Origin: Haemonchus contortus
Taxonomy: Eukaryota > Nematoda > Chromadorea > Rhabditida > Trichostrongylidae
DNA length: 64,000 nt
Assembly (NCBI GenBank): GCA_000469685.2
Contig: LS997566.1
Location: 1,610,283 to 1,674,282, forward strand
Reading direction: 5' to 3'
Under the pieces are notes generated by a model. It worked only from the letters and a program-made list of their open reading frames with translations. It was not told the DNA's origin and searched no databases. Below are positions 13,801 to 27,946 of this stretch, piece by piece (within the stretch, counting starts at the first letter, position 1; every line of letters begins with the position of its first letter). Position numbers and translations under genes: made by a program.

Positions 13801-15729
13801 GATTCATATTTCTCAATGCAAAGAAGTTCGATTTGATCGATTACGAACAAGAAAGTTCGATTATTCGCCCAGCAGACATGCGCATGCGCACAGAATTCCT
13901 CGTAAGTGAACCTCACGAAAAGTTCAAAACGAAAGGACTCATCTAATCTTGTATAAAAAACTACAACGGAGGGAACTCCATCAAGTACTGAAGCTGAAAT
14001 CCAGAAAAGATCCGTACGACAAACGCTAACATCTCCATCTGACTAGAAAATTCTCATTATGAGAATTTCGAGATTCTAGCATTGGTAACTACACCATTCC
14101 CGAAAGAGTGAAGGGCGCTCTGTAGAAACACAGTGGCAATGCGGCTCGAGAGTGTAGCCATTCCGACTGGAAGTACCGGTCGAGAGTTTTCAGGAGTTTT
14201 CGAGCGCCGATAACAGATGGTTGAAGTTTCATTCCCAGAAGTTGGAATGATAGAAGAGAAAAGGAAGGAGGAGAGAGAAAAAGGAAGAAAGGAAAAAGGA
14301 CATGACAACTGTGATCGATTCACGAAGAGTACGACTATATATAAAGCGAACACTTTCACGTGGGGTTGGCTGGTTGGCGACTGCCCGCTACTCTGCAGTA
14401 GCGAGTTTTTCTGGCCTCCCGCCAATGGCCTTGGGTTTGAAACGGCCGCAGGAATGTGGCAGTGACTAATGACGGCCGCAGAGCAGCGAAAAAAAGGCAA
14501 GATCGAGAAGCTGATTTTCTCTCCTCACCTTCACTCCATCATTCTCGAGAATGAGGACAGAGGAGTGGTGCAACGGAGAGAGGAGGTGAGATACCTTCTA
14601 TTTCGAATAGTCTACCGTGCCTCGAAATGAGAAATAAACCTATCCCTGGTGCCTATCCATTGTGACAGTCCCGTTGGTTACGCTGATCCAAATCAAATCT
14701 GATCCGTTGGATAAACGAGCTGATGCAATCCCGTTAAACTATAAGAGTAATGGTCAGAGCGTTGTCTATTCCTGATACGAAGAACGAGATATAAACTGCC
14801 TATGTACCCTTATAGTTTGCGTTGTGGGGTAAAATGTGGCACAGAAGGATGGCAGAAGTGGTGAGCCCAGCTGACAGACAAGGTCCTACAGTACCAGGAT
14901 ATGGACAAGAAAAATCGACGAACAGAAAAGTTTCAACGGTCGAAATAAACGTGAGCTCACCTTAGGTTCAACTAAAGCTGACGGAGTCGAACAATCGCTT
15001 TACCATCTCGGTACGGGTGATGACTGCATGGAACTAATGGCGTTTTTCGATTGAGGAAACTCAACACTAACCCAATCGAGGTCCTGGGAAAGCGACCCTT
15101 ACCACGTTTCCCGGTTACTCTGATGTAGCACGGTCCTACTCCTGAACCCATTGAGGGAAATATCAAACTCTTGGTCCCTTCACTCTTCTTGGCTTCATAC
15201 CTTCGAAGTCCTGACATCCATGATCTCCGCAACTCATGGATTACGAAGAGGAAGCTCGTTCTTCACAAACAACGGTCCACTAACCTAGAAGACCCTACCC
15301 AAGTGCGAGAGCTCTAGCCACCTGGCACGAAGCATCCGATGTCCAAGAGCGTTGGTTACACTGAATATACCTATTGAATTTCTCAATTTGTAAGAATTCA
15401 AATTAGAACTTTGTACAAGTCAAGATGAACAGTTTGTGAGAGAAGGTGCACGTTTAGAGATGAGGTGCTATATTTATGAAACACTGTACAACTGCCACAA
15501 TTCATTTCGACAAGTGTTAGAACTAGTATCGTAGGAAATGCTGTGCTCGGATCTATTTCGAATACAAATAAAAATAAACCGAAATTTTGTGAGGAGTACT
15601 CCCTATACGAGAAGATCGATAGCCGACAGCTATTGTAGGAATATTCAAACACAGAATACACCAAAATCACAAAATATTGCACGAGATAAGAAAAAAAAGT
15701 CAGTTCTGTTATGGTGAAGGAGGGAGCTT

Positions 15730-18700
15730 CTAAGCTTGATAAAAAAGTGCAACCACAGGAACGGTGACCAGCGTGAGGAAGAAGCTCATGAAAAATAGAT
15801 CAAGCCGTTCTGATAGTCGTACGTAGCCATTCATCTCACGACGACGTCTAATCATCGTCGGATCATCAACGTCGATGTCATCGATCTCACCCTGAACTAT
15901 CTCAGTCAAGTGGCAACAAAAACGAATGCCATGGCCAACATACGCTGAAATTTAGGGTTTTCTGAATTCGAAGGTCGCCAAATTCTTGGGGCAGATAGAA
16001 GCATGTCAGAGAAGTCTTCGGGGAAAAAGCACTCATCTCCGGAGGGAACCCATCACTGAGAACCGCATGCTTGACGTACATATGCATAGTTTATAACCTT
16101 TCGATTCGCGTTATCTTTGGTTGTTTCCTCGCAATTACTATTTGGTATTTTGTTCATGAATCAACACATGAAAGTTGACTTCACAAGAATTGATCCGGGG
16201 ACTGCTGGAAATTTAAGCCGAGCTGTAGGGAGATACCCAGAAGGAAAATGTATTCGTAGCTTTTTTTCAATGTCTAAGTATGACGGTACGCGGTTACGCC
16301 TGAGTATTCCTAGTGTTCCGTGTTTTTATCAATCCCTTTGCATGCCCGTGGAATTCTGTCGGTAGAAATCTCTCCACAACCTTATCACAGCACATCCTTT
16401 AGCACGTCGTTCTGGCGCGATTTCTGGCACAATTTATGGCTAGCAGTTGCCAAAGCGCTGGCCAGATTTCGAGCAAGCTCACTAAAGAGACCATTCAATC
16501 GATCTCTTCTTGATGCCTCGCGAAATGACAATGGTAATTGTGTGAGAACTCAACTGGAACTTGATATTAGCATAAGTGAGCGCTTCTACTCCCAGTGAAC
16601 AAGTAGGATATTTTTTGGAGAGGGGGTTGGTCTTGCGCTTTCGTATTCAACTTTGTGTCCGCAAGAAAGGGCACTGAATTCCTCAATAGAATCAGGTCAG
16701 ATTTTCGATGGGTTGCTCCTACATATTTCCTCTCTGATCACGAGCTTTGTGCTGGTGGTTGTATCAGCTGGGAATAGATGAATGTCTTTTGACTACTGTA
16801 CTCGACTCGCAGCTAGGTCATAAGTTGCAAGTATGAATTTGAGGCCAAGTTAGAAATCCTCATGTGAACAAACACCGAATAAGGGAATATAATAAGTCAA
16901 GAATCACCTGAATATTTTCGCACATGTGGACCAACTTCCGAATATACGACTCGAGGACAGGTATTCGTTCGGCTATCGGTTGAGAGTCCCGCAGTTCACC
17001 ATTGAGGCCTTTGAGGCAGGACGACGAATGGAAGGGGGAATCCGAGCAGACGGTGTAGATACCCTGCTTAACGAAGACGTTGATAAATGTTTTTTAAGGA
17101 CAAATGGTCTGAAGCAATAATAAGAAGTGGTCCTAGTTAATCCTTCATGGGAAACCACTGGATATTGAATTGATTTTTCACTGCATTAGATCCATATACG
17201 TATCTATCTAAAGGTTAAGAGAATCTGGAAAGCTTTCGGAACCTCTGAGCTTACCACAGTACGTCATACACAGTAGAGAATATTGTTGTGAAGAATTTAG
17301 AACAACAATTCAAAGTGTGAAAGCGGAATGTTGCAACCTTTGTTTTCAACGGCTGCAGACAGAAGAGCCGTAGGAGCCAGTCCTTCGGCTCCTTGCCATA
17401 GCGACCCATGCGGTGAACTCGCATGACCAAACCGGTCGTCATAGCCGCCAGAGACACCATGACCATATTGAAGAGGAAATACGCCACTGAAAAGGAGCAA
17501 GGAATTTCTCGACATACTGGATCGAAACTCATGTTCCTAGTCTCTGCTAGAAAGCCATTTCAGACGACTGCTGGTCTTACTATCAAGCTGCTGTTGCTAC
17601 ATCTCATGGAACCCTTAAATCTGCAGTGAGTGGCTGTGTTCGAATCCTCCGCGAGTGTTGTACACTGTGGCCTTCACACTACATTAAAGTTGCGGAAACC
17701 TTTAGTCGGGATCCCATTTTGCTCCAGCCCCTTCGAGATAGCAGAAGCTTTCTGTGAAAACGTCAGCCTAGTAGAACTAACAAAATCCATTTCGCTTCCT
17801 TCACACGCTTCATCTTCCTGTAATTGCTATCCTCTTCATTTATTTGAGTTTTACTGGATTAATTACGAGAACCTTTTAGGTGCGACACAACCTCATTAGG
17901 GACCTCTCGTATCGAAGTTTACCTAGCAACTTTCTTCATTTCTCTAGTCGTTGGCATACCGTTCCCGAAACTAGAGTGATGAAGGGGTATACTCTTGAGC
18001 AGGCCTGTGCCATTGCGACCGAAATCTCCGCGAGCGGGGGAGACACATTGTTAACCGATTTTATGGCCTTGAAATGAACATATAGTCACGAGAATGACTC
18101 GAGCGAACGAGAGCAAATGGCTCACGCCTCCTGTCGAATGAGATAAACATACGAGCAGGATGTGTGTCATCCGCATATTCTTAGGTAAGGAAAGCTGCAT
18201 TATTTGAAGATAAGTGAGATAAGGTCACTACTAACACCATCTCTGCTTCACTGATGTGAACATAAGATGACACTGTGCTCATAACGCCGAGCATCGGGAG
18301 TGCAAAACGGTCGCTGGCCCAATTCCACCTCTGTGGAAAATCGGCTTGGCACTGAACCTAATGACGGGGGCATAGTACGGAATACAAAGGACATCCAGCT
18401 CCTTGCTCACTTTTTCGGCACTGTTGGCTTTCCTGCTTTGACATACTCACGGAGACTTGGACTTTACGAAAGCAAGAAGAACATGTCGTCAGTTTCATTC
18501 AGCATGTTGTGAAGAAGACGACGCTTGAAATTTTTCGATTCAGGCAGTTGCAAAAAGAATAATCCACTTCGTACTCTTCGAGCGAAAGCGATCCTCTGGA
18601 CTTTCTTTGGTCAACCGCACGTTACTGGCGCCCGCTAGGGAATATCGTAGTTCAATGGAACGACAGATGATGCGGGTGATGTGAATTTCGTCGTGTAAAA

Positions 18701-21338
18701 GTTGTCGCGAACGCCTCAGAAGACAATACTATCCACGACTTCCAATCTGCCCTTTGCTTTTTTGTAATACAACAGTTATGGCCGTTCAGAATTTAACCGT
18801 TGGCATATGCTCAGAAGTTTGCCGCTCTTGTTCAGATTCATCTGATAACTTTTTCCGTACAGCGCCCCAATTACCACAATTATGAATGTATTAACTGTTG
18901 AATTTGCACTTGAATAAGCAGTGATTGTAAACAAACCGAGCAAGGGAACGTGAGTTGATGAATGTGGAACCTTTTCGCTGACAACCAGTGAGAGGACAGC
19001 CATCGTGAGTATGGCGGTTACGCCGAGAGTGAATCTTTCCTGAAAACTTCACCAAGTTATACTGGCCATAATACATCGCACGTCGTACATCTACAGATTG
19101 CTCGGGAAAGTTGCCTTCTGTAGAATTCGCTTATCCGATTTTCATTTTTTGCTTTACCCTCGATTGACGAACTCTATGGTGCGCCCTGATGTGTTACCCC
19201 ACCCTGGAAATGGACCTTCACATATTTGACTAACTCCATTGGAAAAGGTAGCCAATTCCACTCCATGAGCTAGTCAAAAGATACCTATCGATCACCGCAA
19301 GGTATTTGAAAACTGTACATTCAGTGAATCTCAAATTTATGGAACTCCCTTGAATGTATGACTTTCTCCCTCTTTCGATAACTTTTCCAGCTTAAGTTAA
19401 TAATGCCTTCCATGGAGCAATGGAAACTTTCGCGTTCATTATGGCACAACTGTATATAGCTCCCCATAATTTTTTTATTACCCAGTTTTCTAATACAAAG
19501 TTAGGGTTTTGTGATTTCGTACCTCGCGCTCGCCTGTGGTCGAGAATCGAGCGAAAAGTCCAACGACTGAGATTGCGCACATCACATAACTGGGGAATGT
19601 CAGTGTGACCATGTAGAACAGAGGCTTACGCTTTACTGACACATCATACCGTACCTCCGATACCTGAATGAGCTATGCACAATACTGGCCGAAAAGAATC
19701 TTGAACTTGCTCGGAAAACGTAAGCTCACGTTTTTTATTGCAGGACGGTTTAAAAATAGCAAGTATTTTTTTTCAAGCTTAACCTACTAAGACTCAACTC
19801 TTTGGACCTTTACAAGGTGATGTTAGAAACCATGTTGAAGTACAAGGTTTTTCGTATGTATTGTAGAATGACTGTCATTTGAATTCGAGTCCCTTACATT
19901 GATGCCTTCGTGTTCATACTTGACCTCGTCTACTTTAACCTTCAACAGATGCCATTCCTCGTTGTCCGTGTAATGCTGTAGTGAGTGCTCAGTGTGGGCC
20001 CGTAAACGGATTTTATCTTCACCGTATGCCCAACTGGCAATCTGTAACAGCAGTGAATCAGCTTTCAATAGACAAAAATGAGGGTATTATTAATCTGACA
20101 ACTTGAATATCTCTGGGTCCCTTTTAACTAATCAAGATCGGTTCACAATGCTGCCTGAAGGTAGCATCTCAAACCCGAATATTTACCAAACTCAGCAAAA
20201 ATGGCTTCTTTCCAGAAGCTCTAGAGTTGAGTGGGATTTCACTTTGCATCACCATAAAAGGTATGCAATGAATAGTGAAAAAAGTCGTGTCCAAAGGTGT
20301 TGTCATGCTGGGAAACTGCTGGAACAGAACGGATCTTCCCAAGGAACTTCGCACATCTCTAATAGGGATGTAATTCCATGGGGATGTTGTATTATGTAGA
20401 AACCGTGACCAGAGGTTGATGAAGAGTTAACAGTGATTATCATTAGTCATTTTACGGCTTTTCCGGATGCTGAAATATCAAATCAGGTAGGATCGTAGTT
20501 GCATATGGATGACTTCCACCTCACCTCTAAGGCACAACGCTGATCATCCAGTGGGAAACGTTTGATGTTGATTTCACAAGTAACTGTGTAGACGGCCGGA
20601 TGGCTTGCTTCCACTGTTCCATTTGAGTAGATAAGCACTGGTGCTCTGATCGACGAAAGCAGATCTTCGTGATGTAACCTGGAAGCACGCACCCTTGAAT
20701 GAGGGCCTCACAGCCCGTTCTGCTGATCTTGGCTTCACAAAGCAAGTTATTTCCATATTAAACCTCGAAAACTCATTTCTTAGAAATTCGTCTCATCATT
20801 CTACGTGGTCAGCCTCCTTAATGAGCTTGTTCGATTGAGGTCAATTGGAACTGTACCTGTAGTACCTAAAAGTCTTGGGCAATGCCACCTGAGTCACAGT
20901 AAGTTACTAAAAATTCAGAGGTGATGGTTTTACGGTCTGAATTTGTGGAATCACTCAAGCGTCCAAGCTCAGGAATTGTTAAATGAGGTCAATGTAATTA
21001 CTCACATATTGAAGATGATAATATCGGGTACCCAGATGACCGAAATCGGTAACCATGTTTTCTCGATTCCGCCGAAAAGAGCTGGATCCCACGATAACGA
21101 TGGATCCAGCCATTTCTACAATCAGATCATTAAAACTCCTTTTTTTTGAGAAGGAATTCATTTTCAATTCAATCGCAAACCTCGTCGACGTAGACGAGTA
21201 CGGTCATCGTCTGTTTCAGCTCGTCTATGCCCAAAATGTGCACTAGTTCCAACTCGTAGTGCACATCCAACAAACCATCCGGAGGTGCATTGGCGTTATG
21301 ACGAGAAAGGAGATACTCAGTGAGCTTCTTCGAAGATC
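15730..21338 (-). CDS. Cys-loop ligand-gated cation channel subunit (nicotinic-receptor-like LGC), 5' end missing
   Basis: Subunit of a pentameric ligand-gated ion channel of the plasma membrane, probably of neurons or muscle. Exons, 5' to 3' on the minus strand: 21181-21338, 21006-21115, 20525-20678, 19898-20041, 19523-19663, 18937-19039, 17338-17486, 16908-17063, 15730-15891; all phases agree, giving at least 425 residues and a TAG stop. Visible landmarks: WLPISVIWVPDIIIFNM before binding loop A; a 13-residue Cys loop with FPLDDQRC; SWAYG; M1 starting PLFYMVTLTFPSY; M2 running from ERFTLGVTAILTM to SEKVP with Glu at -1', Leu at 9' and Glu at 20'; M3 LFNMVMVSLAAMTTGL; a short intracellular loop; M4 LFFMSFFLTLVTVPVVALF near the C terminus. 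The -1' Glu and lack of a Pro-Ala insertion indicate cation selectivity. The vicinal Cys pair of nicotinic alpha subunits is absent from loop C, so it is a non-alpha or orphan-type subunit; ligand unknown. The signal-peptide exon, one phase-1 exon upstream, was not found. Confidence 0.93.
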
Positions 21339-24300
21339 CTAAGCGAAATGATCCTAAACCTCAATTCTTCGTCATGTCGTCCAAGCACGCTCGCTCATGT
21401 TTGTTTGATCAAAACAATCTTGAAAACTTCGGTCCTTCAGAACTGAACCGTTACCAAAGTAGTAGCAGCGTTAGGCTGTATTATAGATAAGACCGGAAGA
21501 TGAGGATGAGGTCGAAACAATCATTTTTGGCTTGTTTGTACCGTAGAACTCACGCTTTGATGGGAAATCTATTTCCAATAAGCCTGCCTGCGCATACGTC
21601 CGCGTTCGACTTGCTTTTAAACCTTTTAGACATTAAAATGTGCATTTAATGTGCAGTAAGCGCCGCTATTCATCCCAAATGAGTGAGGTGCCATTTTGAG
21701 GGATCGAAGGCTGGTTGACCATGAATTTGTTCCCCAGATTAGAGATGTAATGGTAGTGGCACCACTTGCTCAAAATTTACTCCAGCCTCGCTTGAATCTT
21801 CACCTTCATAACCACCATTTCTGAATAGTTTCCCACCAAACTCCCACATTATTAGTGCTCGTTGCTGGTGGTTTTCAGTAGATGACTGCCAACGGCACAA
21901 CGTGCTTAACTCGATTCATGCAATCGAGTAATTGCTTTTCATCTGCTCGCTACACGACCCTTTCTCGGGCAGAAATTTGAGTCGAGGCTCGTTCCTTCAG
22001 CGGTTACAAAGGTATTATTCAATAAACTACGGCCGGAGTTCAAAAAAGTCTATCCAATTTCCTACGCTTTCCACACTGACAGCACGCCTCTTAAAGTGAT
22101 ATGCTGAATGACAGAGCCTGGTGATAATAGCATTTGGTATTAACCGTGTAGACGTATCAGGGTTGTTCTATAAAAGCCTAATGACCATCATAAAGTGCTC
22201 CGAACGGTCCTCTGAATACAAGTTATGCGGCGCCTGAATATAATGTGGAAATTTTGAAAATAACATAAAATGTGAAAAAGTATAATACCTGCTATGAAAG
22301 TGTCTTGCGTAAGTTCCGTGTAGCCAGCACTTGTTAACTGAAATTCGTGAGGAATTATTATAAACTACACCTAAACGACTTCTTGGGGTTGTGCTCGAGC
22401 TAGTGGTATCTAGTCTCTCCATTTGAGTTGTAGTGTGTCTAAGAGCCCATGAACATGTACTTTTTCATTTGGTAGATAATAACAATGTTCTTGACCATTG
22501 TGAAGGCCCAACGGCTCACATATGGGTCAACCGAAATTGGATTTGCCTTCTCAAAAGATATAGGACCCGGGTGGATTTCCTCAAAGGAAACAGTGAGGAC
22601 CATTCAAGTACGGATTCATGTCGATAACGATGTACAAAAAAAGGCCTCTATCTCTCCTCCAAAAAGAGGTTGTCGTTCCTCTGTTTGAATCGTCTGTTGG
22701 GTTGGTGGTCATCAAATAAGCATTCAAAAGAGACAATCATTCACATCTTCCTACGAAACGTAATCTGAACCAACCTCAACAGAAGGGGTTGTGAGCTCCG
22801 AGTTCCGAGCGAAACTGACGGCAGTGATAATCAGCAAAAACGATAAATGCATGGAAGCTCTTGCAGTAGACTATCTTTCTTCTAGACCAGCTAGAAATCT
22901 GAAATATTTGTAAGACAGAATACAAGGAAAGCTCTCGTAATGAGGTTATATTGCCACAAATACAATTATTGGGGCAGAGCATGAGAGAACATAGGGTACT
23001 TCAAGTTCGGCACAGAAAAAGCCTTTTCCAAAAGGGCCACCAATGGACTCGAAGGCAAATCACATAGGGGTTATTAGGAATCTATTCAAATTACTGCAAA
23101 TTACTTCGATGATATTAGAGATTGAGGGTAAAGTTTTTCTCACTCCACAGTAGGCTGGATAGAAAGACCTTAAGCCAGCAATCACATAATGATGCTTAGA
23201 TGCACGAGAGAAGAAGTATGCCATTTGCGAGGCTCATTGACTTTTAGCAAAATGTAGACTTTGAGAAGAAAATGCCAAGTGAGGAGAGGTGAATGACCTT
23301 AAGAGGAACTACTCTTCAGCGGCAGACGGAGGCGGCGCTACCTCTTACAGAGCAACTGAACTTTTCAATAATTACTTCAAATAGCTCTGCTAGAGAAACG
23401 AGGGAAATGAGTGGAGTTCCTGCTGATTTCCCCTGTGCTATGTGTGGTGTGGGGTGCTTCGATTATTTCTTCTGGGGGAATACGAAATGCATCAAAATTC
23501 AGAATCGTCCTGGAGTCGCCCGAATTTTGGGATCAAGGGATTAATGGCCCTAATTAGGGGAACAAGGATGTCAGTTCTTCAAGAGTAACCCAGCAGAATT
23601 GAAAAGACCAAAGAATCAGAAGAAAAGACCAAACGAAGAAGAAAAAAGCCCATCCGAGAACAAAAGAGAGGAAAGTCCTTTCAAAAGAATTTAAAAAATT
23701 GCGTTTCGACGGAATAGGCCACACAGGTGTGATCATCTGAGTAGATTACGAATTTCCGCTGTTTGCGAAATACCTGGTAGGAGCAAAGGCCAGTAAGGTA
23801 TGTTGTATAGGATCAGAGCTGTCTGACGGTAAAAGGGAAGATTGCCAACTTTTTTTTGTTCTCGTCGGTATAAAGGTCAGCAGAAGCCACGTAGACTTGC
23901 TTGAATGGTTGTTCATTCATTTTTCCTTATACGCCTCACTTATTTCATGGACTATTTTTTTCGGACTAATAGCTTCTGCCCTTTACGTTTTTCGACGGTC
24001 CAGCACTTGAAAATTAGAAAACTTCAAAAAAAAAATAAATTGGAAAAAAATTAGAAAATTAAAAAATTCTCCTCATTAACAGAGTCTGCCCCTCTGTAAT
24101 GAATGAAGGGTTTGCACATGTGGAGCCAGTAGTGGACATTTGGCTAGGATGGATACATGTAGTAGAATTGGAAACAGAGGGTTCCATATTGAGATAATAA
24201 AGAAGACCAGTCGCGGAGCACTTTAAGCTCAAAAGAAGGGAATAGCGTTATAATTTCTGTTCTGTCAAGCCTCCCTGGAGCGAATATATACAGTTACAGG

Positions 24301-26925
24301 GTGAAGAAGATACCACTCGGCACAAGGACATTAACCTACAGCTTAGCTTCCCTATCCCACTACAGCTAAGGAGAAAAAGCAACATTAGGCGGTCATTTAT
24401 CTTCCGACCACACCTTGAGAAGAGTCACCAAAAAGGGAGAGTTCCAAGTATCTTGCCCCTCTTTGCGTATATTTTGTGCAGACAGTCTTGATTACTTTGC
24501 TCTGAACAAGTTCTCTAGAACTATCTTTGCGAAACTATGAAAGTCGGTATGGAGAAAAGAGCTACATGAACACTTATCGTTTTAGAACAGCAGATTTTTT
24601 TCTCGTTGGACACTTCTAAGATGAGGACTTTTTCACGGAATGACTTGTAATGAGATTTTCTCTTACAGTTGTACCAATTTTGCCACCACAGGAACATTTC
24701 TGTTTAGGGAATAGCCTCCCAGATAGCACGAGGAGGGCGATCTCTTACGTAGACTTTTACTACCAACACCCTCACCCCCTTTTTGAGTATGTTGCGTCCT
24801 ATAATATACACGAGAAGACTTCACTGCACTTTTGACAACTTCAAAAGGCCGGATTACCTAATGGCATAAACAGTATGGAAAATGGGCAGGCTCTCAGAAA
24901 ACATAATCCATAAACGATTTCTTATTCCTAATCAAAACTCTTGCTCAACAAAAACGTAGACTTTTCAATACGCATCTGCCAGACTTTTTTTATAAGGAAT
25001 ATCACGATCATCTTATTAATTACATTAATACTGTAGTAAGCTTGATGAACGAATAGCGATGAAGGTAGATAGAAAGATAGAAGCAGCCGAGGTCAGGTAG
25101 GCGGGTTCGCTCGAGCTCCGCCCAGTTGAGATCGGAACGTTTAACATAATGGGCCGAAGGGTGAGGAGTTGGCACCGATCATTTCGTTATTCTGGGAGTT
25201 TGGGAAGAAGATCGCGATTAGATGGAGGCCTAGTTGGGGATTCATGGAGAATCTCAGCACCAGGTTTCGCACATCTTCTCACTTCTCTTCTCTAAACCCT
25301 TTTTCGCAGCTTAGTATTGAGAAAATTTTTATGCTACTTTGAACCAATAGGTTTTTTTAAATTTTTTTCCGGAGACATTGCTACTTTCATATAGTTCATA
25401 CCCATCAAGAATGACGATCAGGGCTACTCGAATGTGGAAGGTCAGAAAAAATGAGTAAGCAATTAAAGGAAAGTCTTCGAAAAGAAAAAAGGCCATCAGA
25501 TGGGCGAAGAAGGACTGATGTGGTTGCATTTCATTTTTTAAGCGAACTCATTTTCAAACTCGCAGAAAATAATGGTACATTAGCATTATGCGCCTAATCA
25601 CTCGGAAGAAACGGATTATAAGCACTATGAGAGGAGCCCAGAAACGCGTCAAACTCGAACAATCGTCTATTATTCCAATCCAATCATTGGCCTCTTAGCG
25701 ATCCGAGCCCCATGAGAGCCGTTGGACGCACACTTTATGGTGATTTTTGGATTACTAGCTTTGGACGAGTATGGAAGTGATAATCGCAGAATTGTGGAAT
25801 AAGGCGAAGAAAGGGTGAAAATCGACGTGTTAAGAGAAATACTTGCTTCAAAAAAATATTAAACCTAAGGATTGAACGATGCTGCACGGAATGGGTATTT
25901 GGATGAGTTGTTCAATTGTTCAAATGTGCGCACTATTGCATACAACTGGCTACAGTAAGCTGCCTGCGAGCAAGGTGTAGGTCTCGGTACGAGTGATGCA
26001 GCCTCTGCAGCTTCTACAACGCTTTAGGACTTGTCGCTTTGGGTGTGTACGTCGGCTAAGTCTGTTCTGGAGCCCTTATTACGCCCTATCTCGAACGCTA
26101 TTCGACCCAACAGTCCCTAAGGTTATCTTTGAGGGCCACATGTTTATATAAAGGGGAAAGCAGAAACCGTTTTCAACATGAACTGTGCCGCTAGGGTTAA
26201 ACACCTTGAAATCTGGGTGTTTGTACCAAACTATTGTTCATGCACCAACCTTGACTGAGATTCCTTTAGGAGGAATCACTTTGTTCGCTCATTGAGCTTC
26301 CACTTGATAACGTTCACCATATTTCTTCAAGAGGAGAACATCACCTCAACTATGTAGTCCCTTTGGTTCAGAAGCGCTGCAAATCTTATAATCTCGCCTT
26401 TTCCCACGTGAAATTCAGGAATTTTCAGCGACTAGGCCCTTAGATTTTGAAAGTTAGAAGGAACGAATCAACTTTTGTACACGAACGAGAAATAAAGGGG
26501 TTTAGTTTTAGATCAGATGTCTTTTTTAGTAGAAAAGCTGCTTCTAAACTGATGAGGGCAAGGCTCAGAACTAAACAGGACCGCTTCATCGAACTAGGAC
26601 CTTCATAAAGGTTTTCATTTGAGATGGCTTCGTATTGAAGCATCAGCTTTCAAGATATCCTGTTAGGGGCCCATGGAAGGGACAGCCATTGAAAGCATTA
26701 ACATTATGAAAATGCCATTGTTAATTTAGGAGGGGAAGGAGTGAAGGAGCTGAACCGTGTTTTCTGCAACAACAAATAAAATTGCCAAAAGCCTGAAAGA
26801 GTATCGAATTCAGGGCCAGAATGACTGCTAGGATGGAAACTATAGGGGATTTGGTTTGCAACCATGCGGCCTTCAGGATGTGTAAGTGGATTGTACATAG
26901 ACAACATGGAGAAAAGATCTCATAC

Positions 26926-27093
26926 CTGAACTTGTACCAGCGGAATAGGCTCAAAGGGTTTCCATCTGCTTTCCCGACGCAGTTCTATAACTTCTCGCTT
27001 GATTTTTAAAATATATTCTGTGCGCATTAGATATGGGAGCTGTATAGGAGCTGCAGCAGAATTTTTCCTTCCATTGGAACCTCCAAAGCTGCC
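26926..27093 (-). other. candidate exon of an unidentified gene
   Basis: A 168-base block (56 codons, phase 0 at both ends) lies between an acceptor AAACTTAG and a donor CAG|GTATGA on the minus strand. The peptide has a basic helical stretch (MRTEYILKIKREVIELRRES) followed by RWKPFEPIPLVQVQ, which looks like real protein sequence. The frame is closed by a stop upstream of the acceptor and right after the donor, so splicing would be required. I do not recognise the family. It could belong with the candidate exon at 27.8 kb. Confidence 0.4.
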
Positions 27094-27820
27094 CTAAGTT
27101 TGCCGACATTGCTCCAATACAGCCAAAGCCATCCTTCAAAAAAAAAAAAGAATTCTAAAGAAGATATTGAAGGAAGTTTCTAGCGGATTGAGCTTCACCA
27201 TTCCTTCCTTCACAGTGTTCACACTCCAGCCCTTTTGGGCACACATTCTACAGTTCCGTCGAGCTTTTCATTTTCCTAAGATTTTCTTCTTATCAGCAAA
27301 ACACGTTGCTCTCCTATTCCATGGAAGCATAGCGTGTTTCAGCAGCTCCCCTATCTATTCCATTCGTCCACGAAACGAACTTAGCCAAAATAATGGATGC
27401 ATATGGTCGTTTTCGGTATTCGATCCTCTCAAGAACTTGTTCCTAATCATACGGAGAAAAGATATGGCCTCGGAGAGGAGAATGCCATTGAACACTGGCT
27501 GACCATGTTACCTATATCTCATGAATTTCATCATTTAACTGCTTTCAAGGGGGTGGGGGGGGGCACCCTTTAGAGTGTTGTTTGCTTTTATCTTCGCAGC
27601 AACGGTGGTAAACCAGTGGGTCCTAGTCGCAATTTTCGAGCGGCCGCTCAAGGAAATGGCAATGATGGTAGCTGAAACCACTAGAATAACATTCTACGTT
27701 TGGGAAAATAGTTTAAATAATGCCATGTGATTACTAATTTCATTGTGTTAGACTTGCGGGAGGTTCATATTGCCTTATGATCGCATTGGGCGTTGAACTT
27801 TTTTGATTTCTCTCCCTTAC

Positions 27821-27946
27821 GTTGCAGCAAGCAGCTTGCACTGCGATCGATTGCCCTTTCACGACAGGTTTCCATCTCGTGATGTTGTTCCACAGCAACT
27901 CGCTCGGAGAGTTTCAACTGTTTAGCGAGAGCTTTGGACACTTTCA
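27821..27946 (-). other. candidate exon of an unidentified gene
   Basis: A minus-strand frame encoding a charged, probably helical peptide (KVSKALAKQLKLSERVAVEQ, then HHEMETCRERAIDRSASCLL) ends at a good donor, CAAC|GTAAGG. The proposed acceptor ATCCAG lacks a pyrimidine tract, so the 5' border is doubtful. Other minus-strand open segments between this and 27.1 kb (for example one with NGILLSEAISFLRMIRN) suggest several exons, but I could not join them in a consistent phase. Confidence 0.35.

Larger units (their letters stand above)
1..15729. other. long region without a recognised gene
   Basis: I read both strands and found no exon that I can tie to a protein family. Open frames here are short (at most about 160 codons), lack convincing splice borders and overlap each other on both strands, as expected of non-coding DNA. 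The stretch holds the G21 tract, two G-rich blocks, a hairpin near 9.7 kb and a tRNA-derived repeat, listed separately. It may contain decayed elements or single exons of fast-evolving genes that cannot be recognised by eye. Confidence 0.55.
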
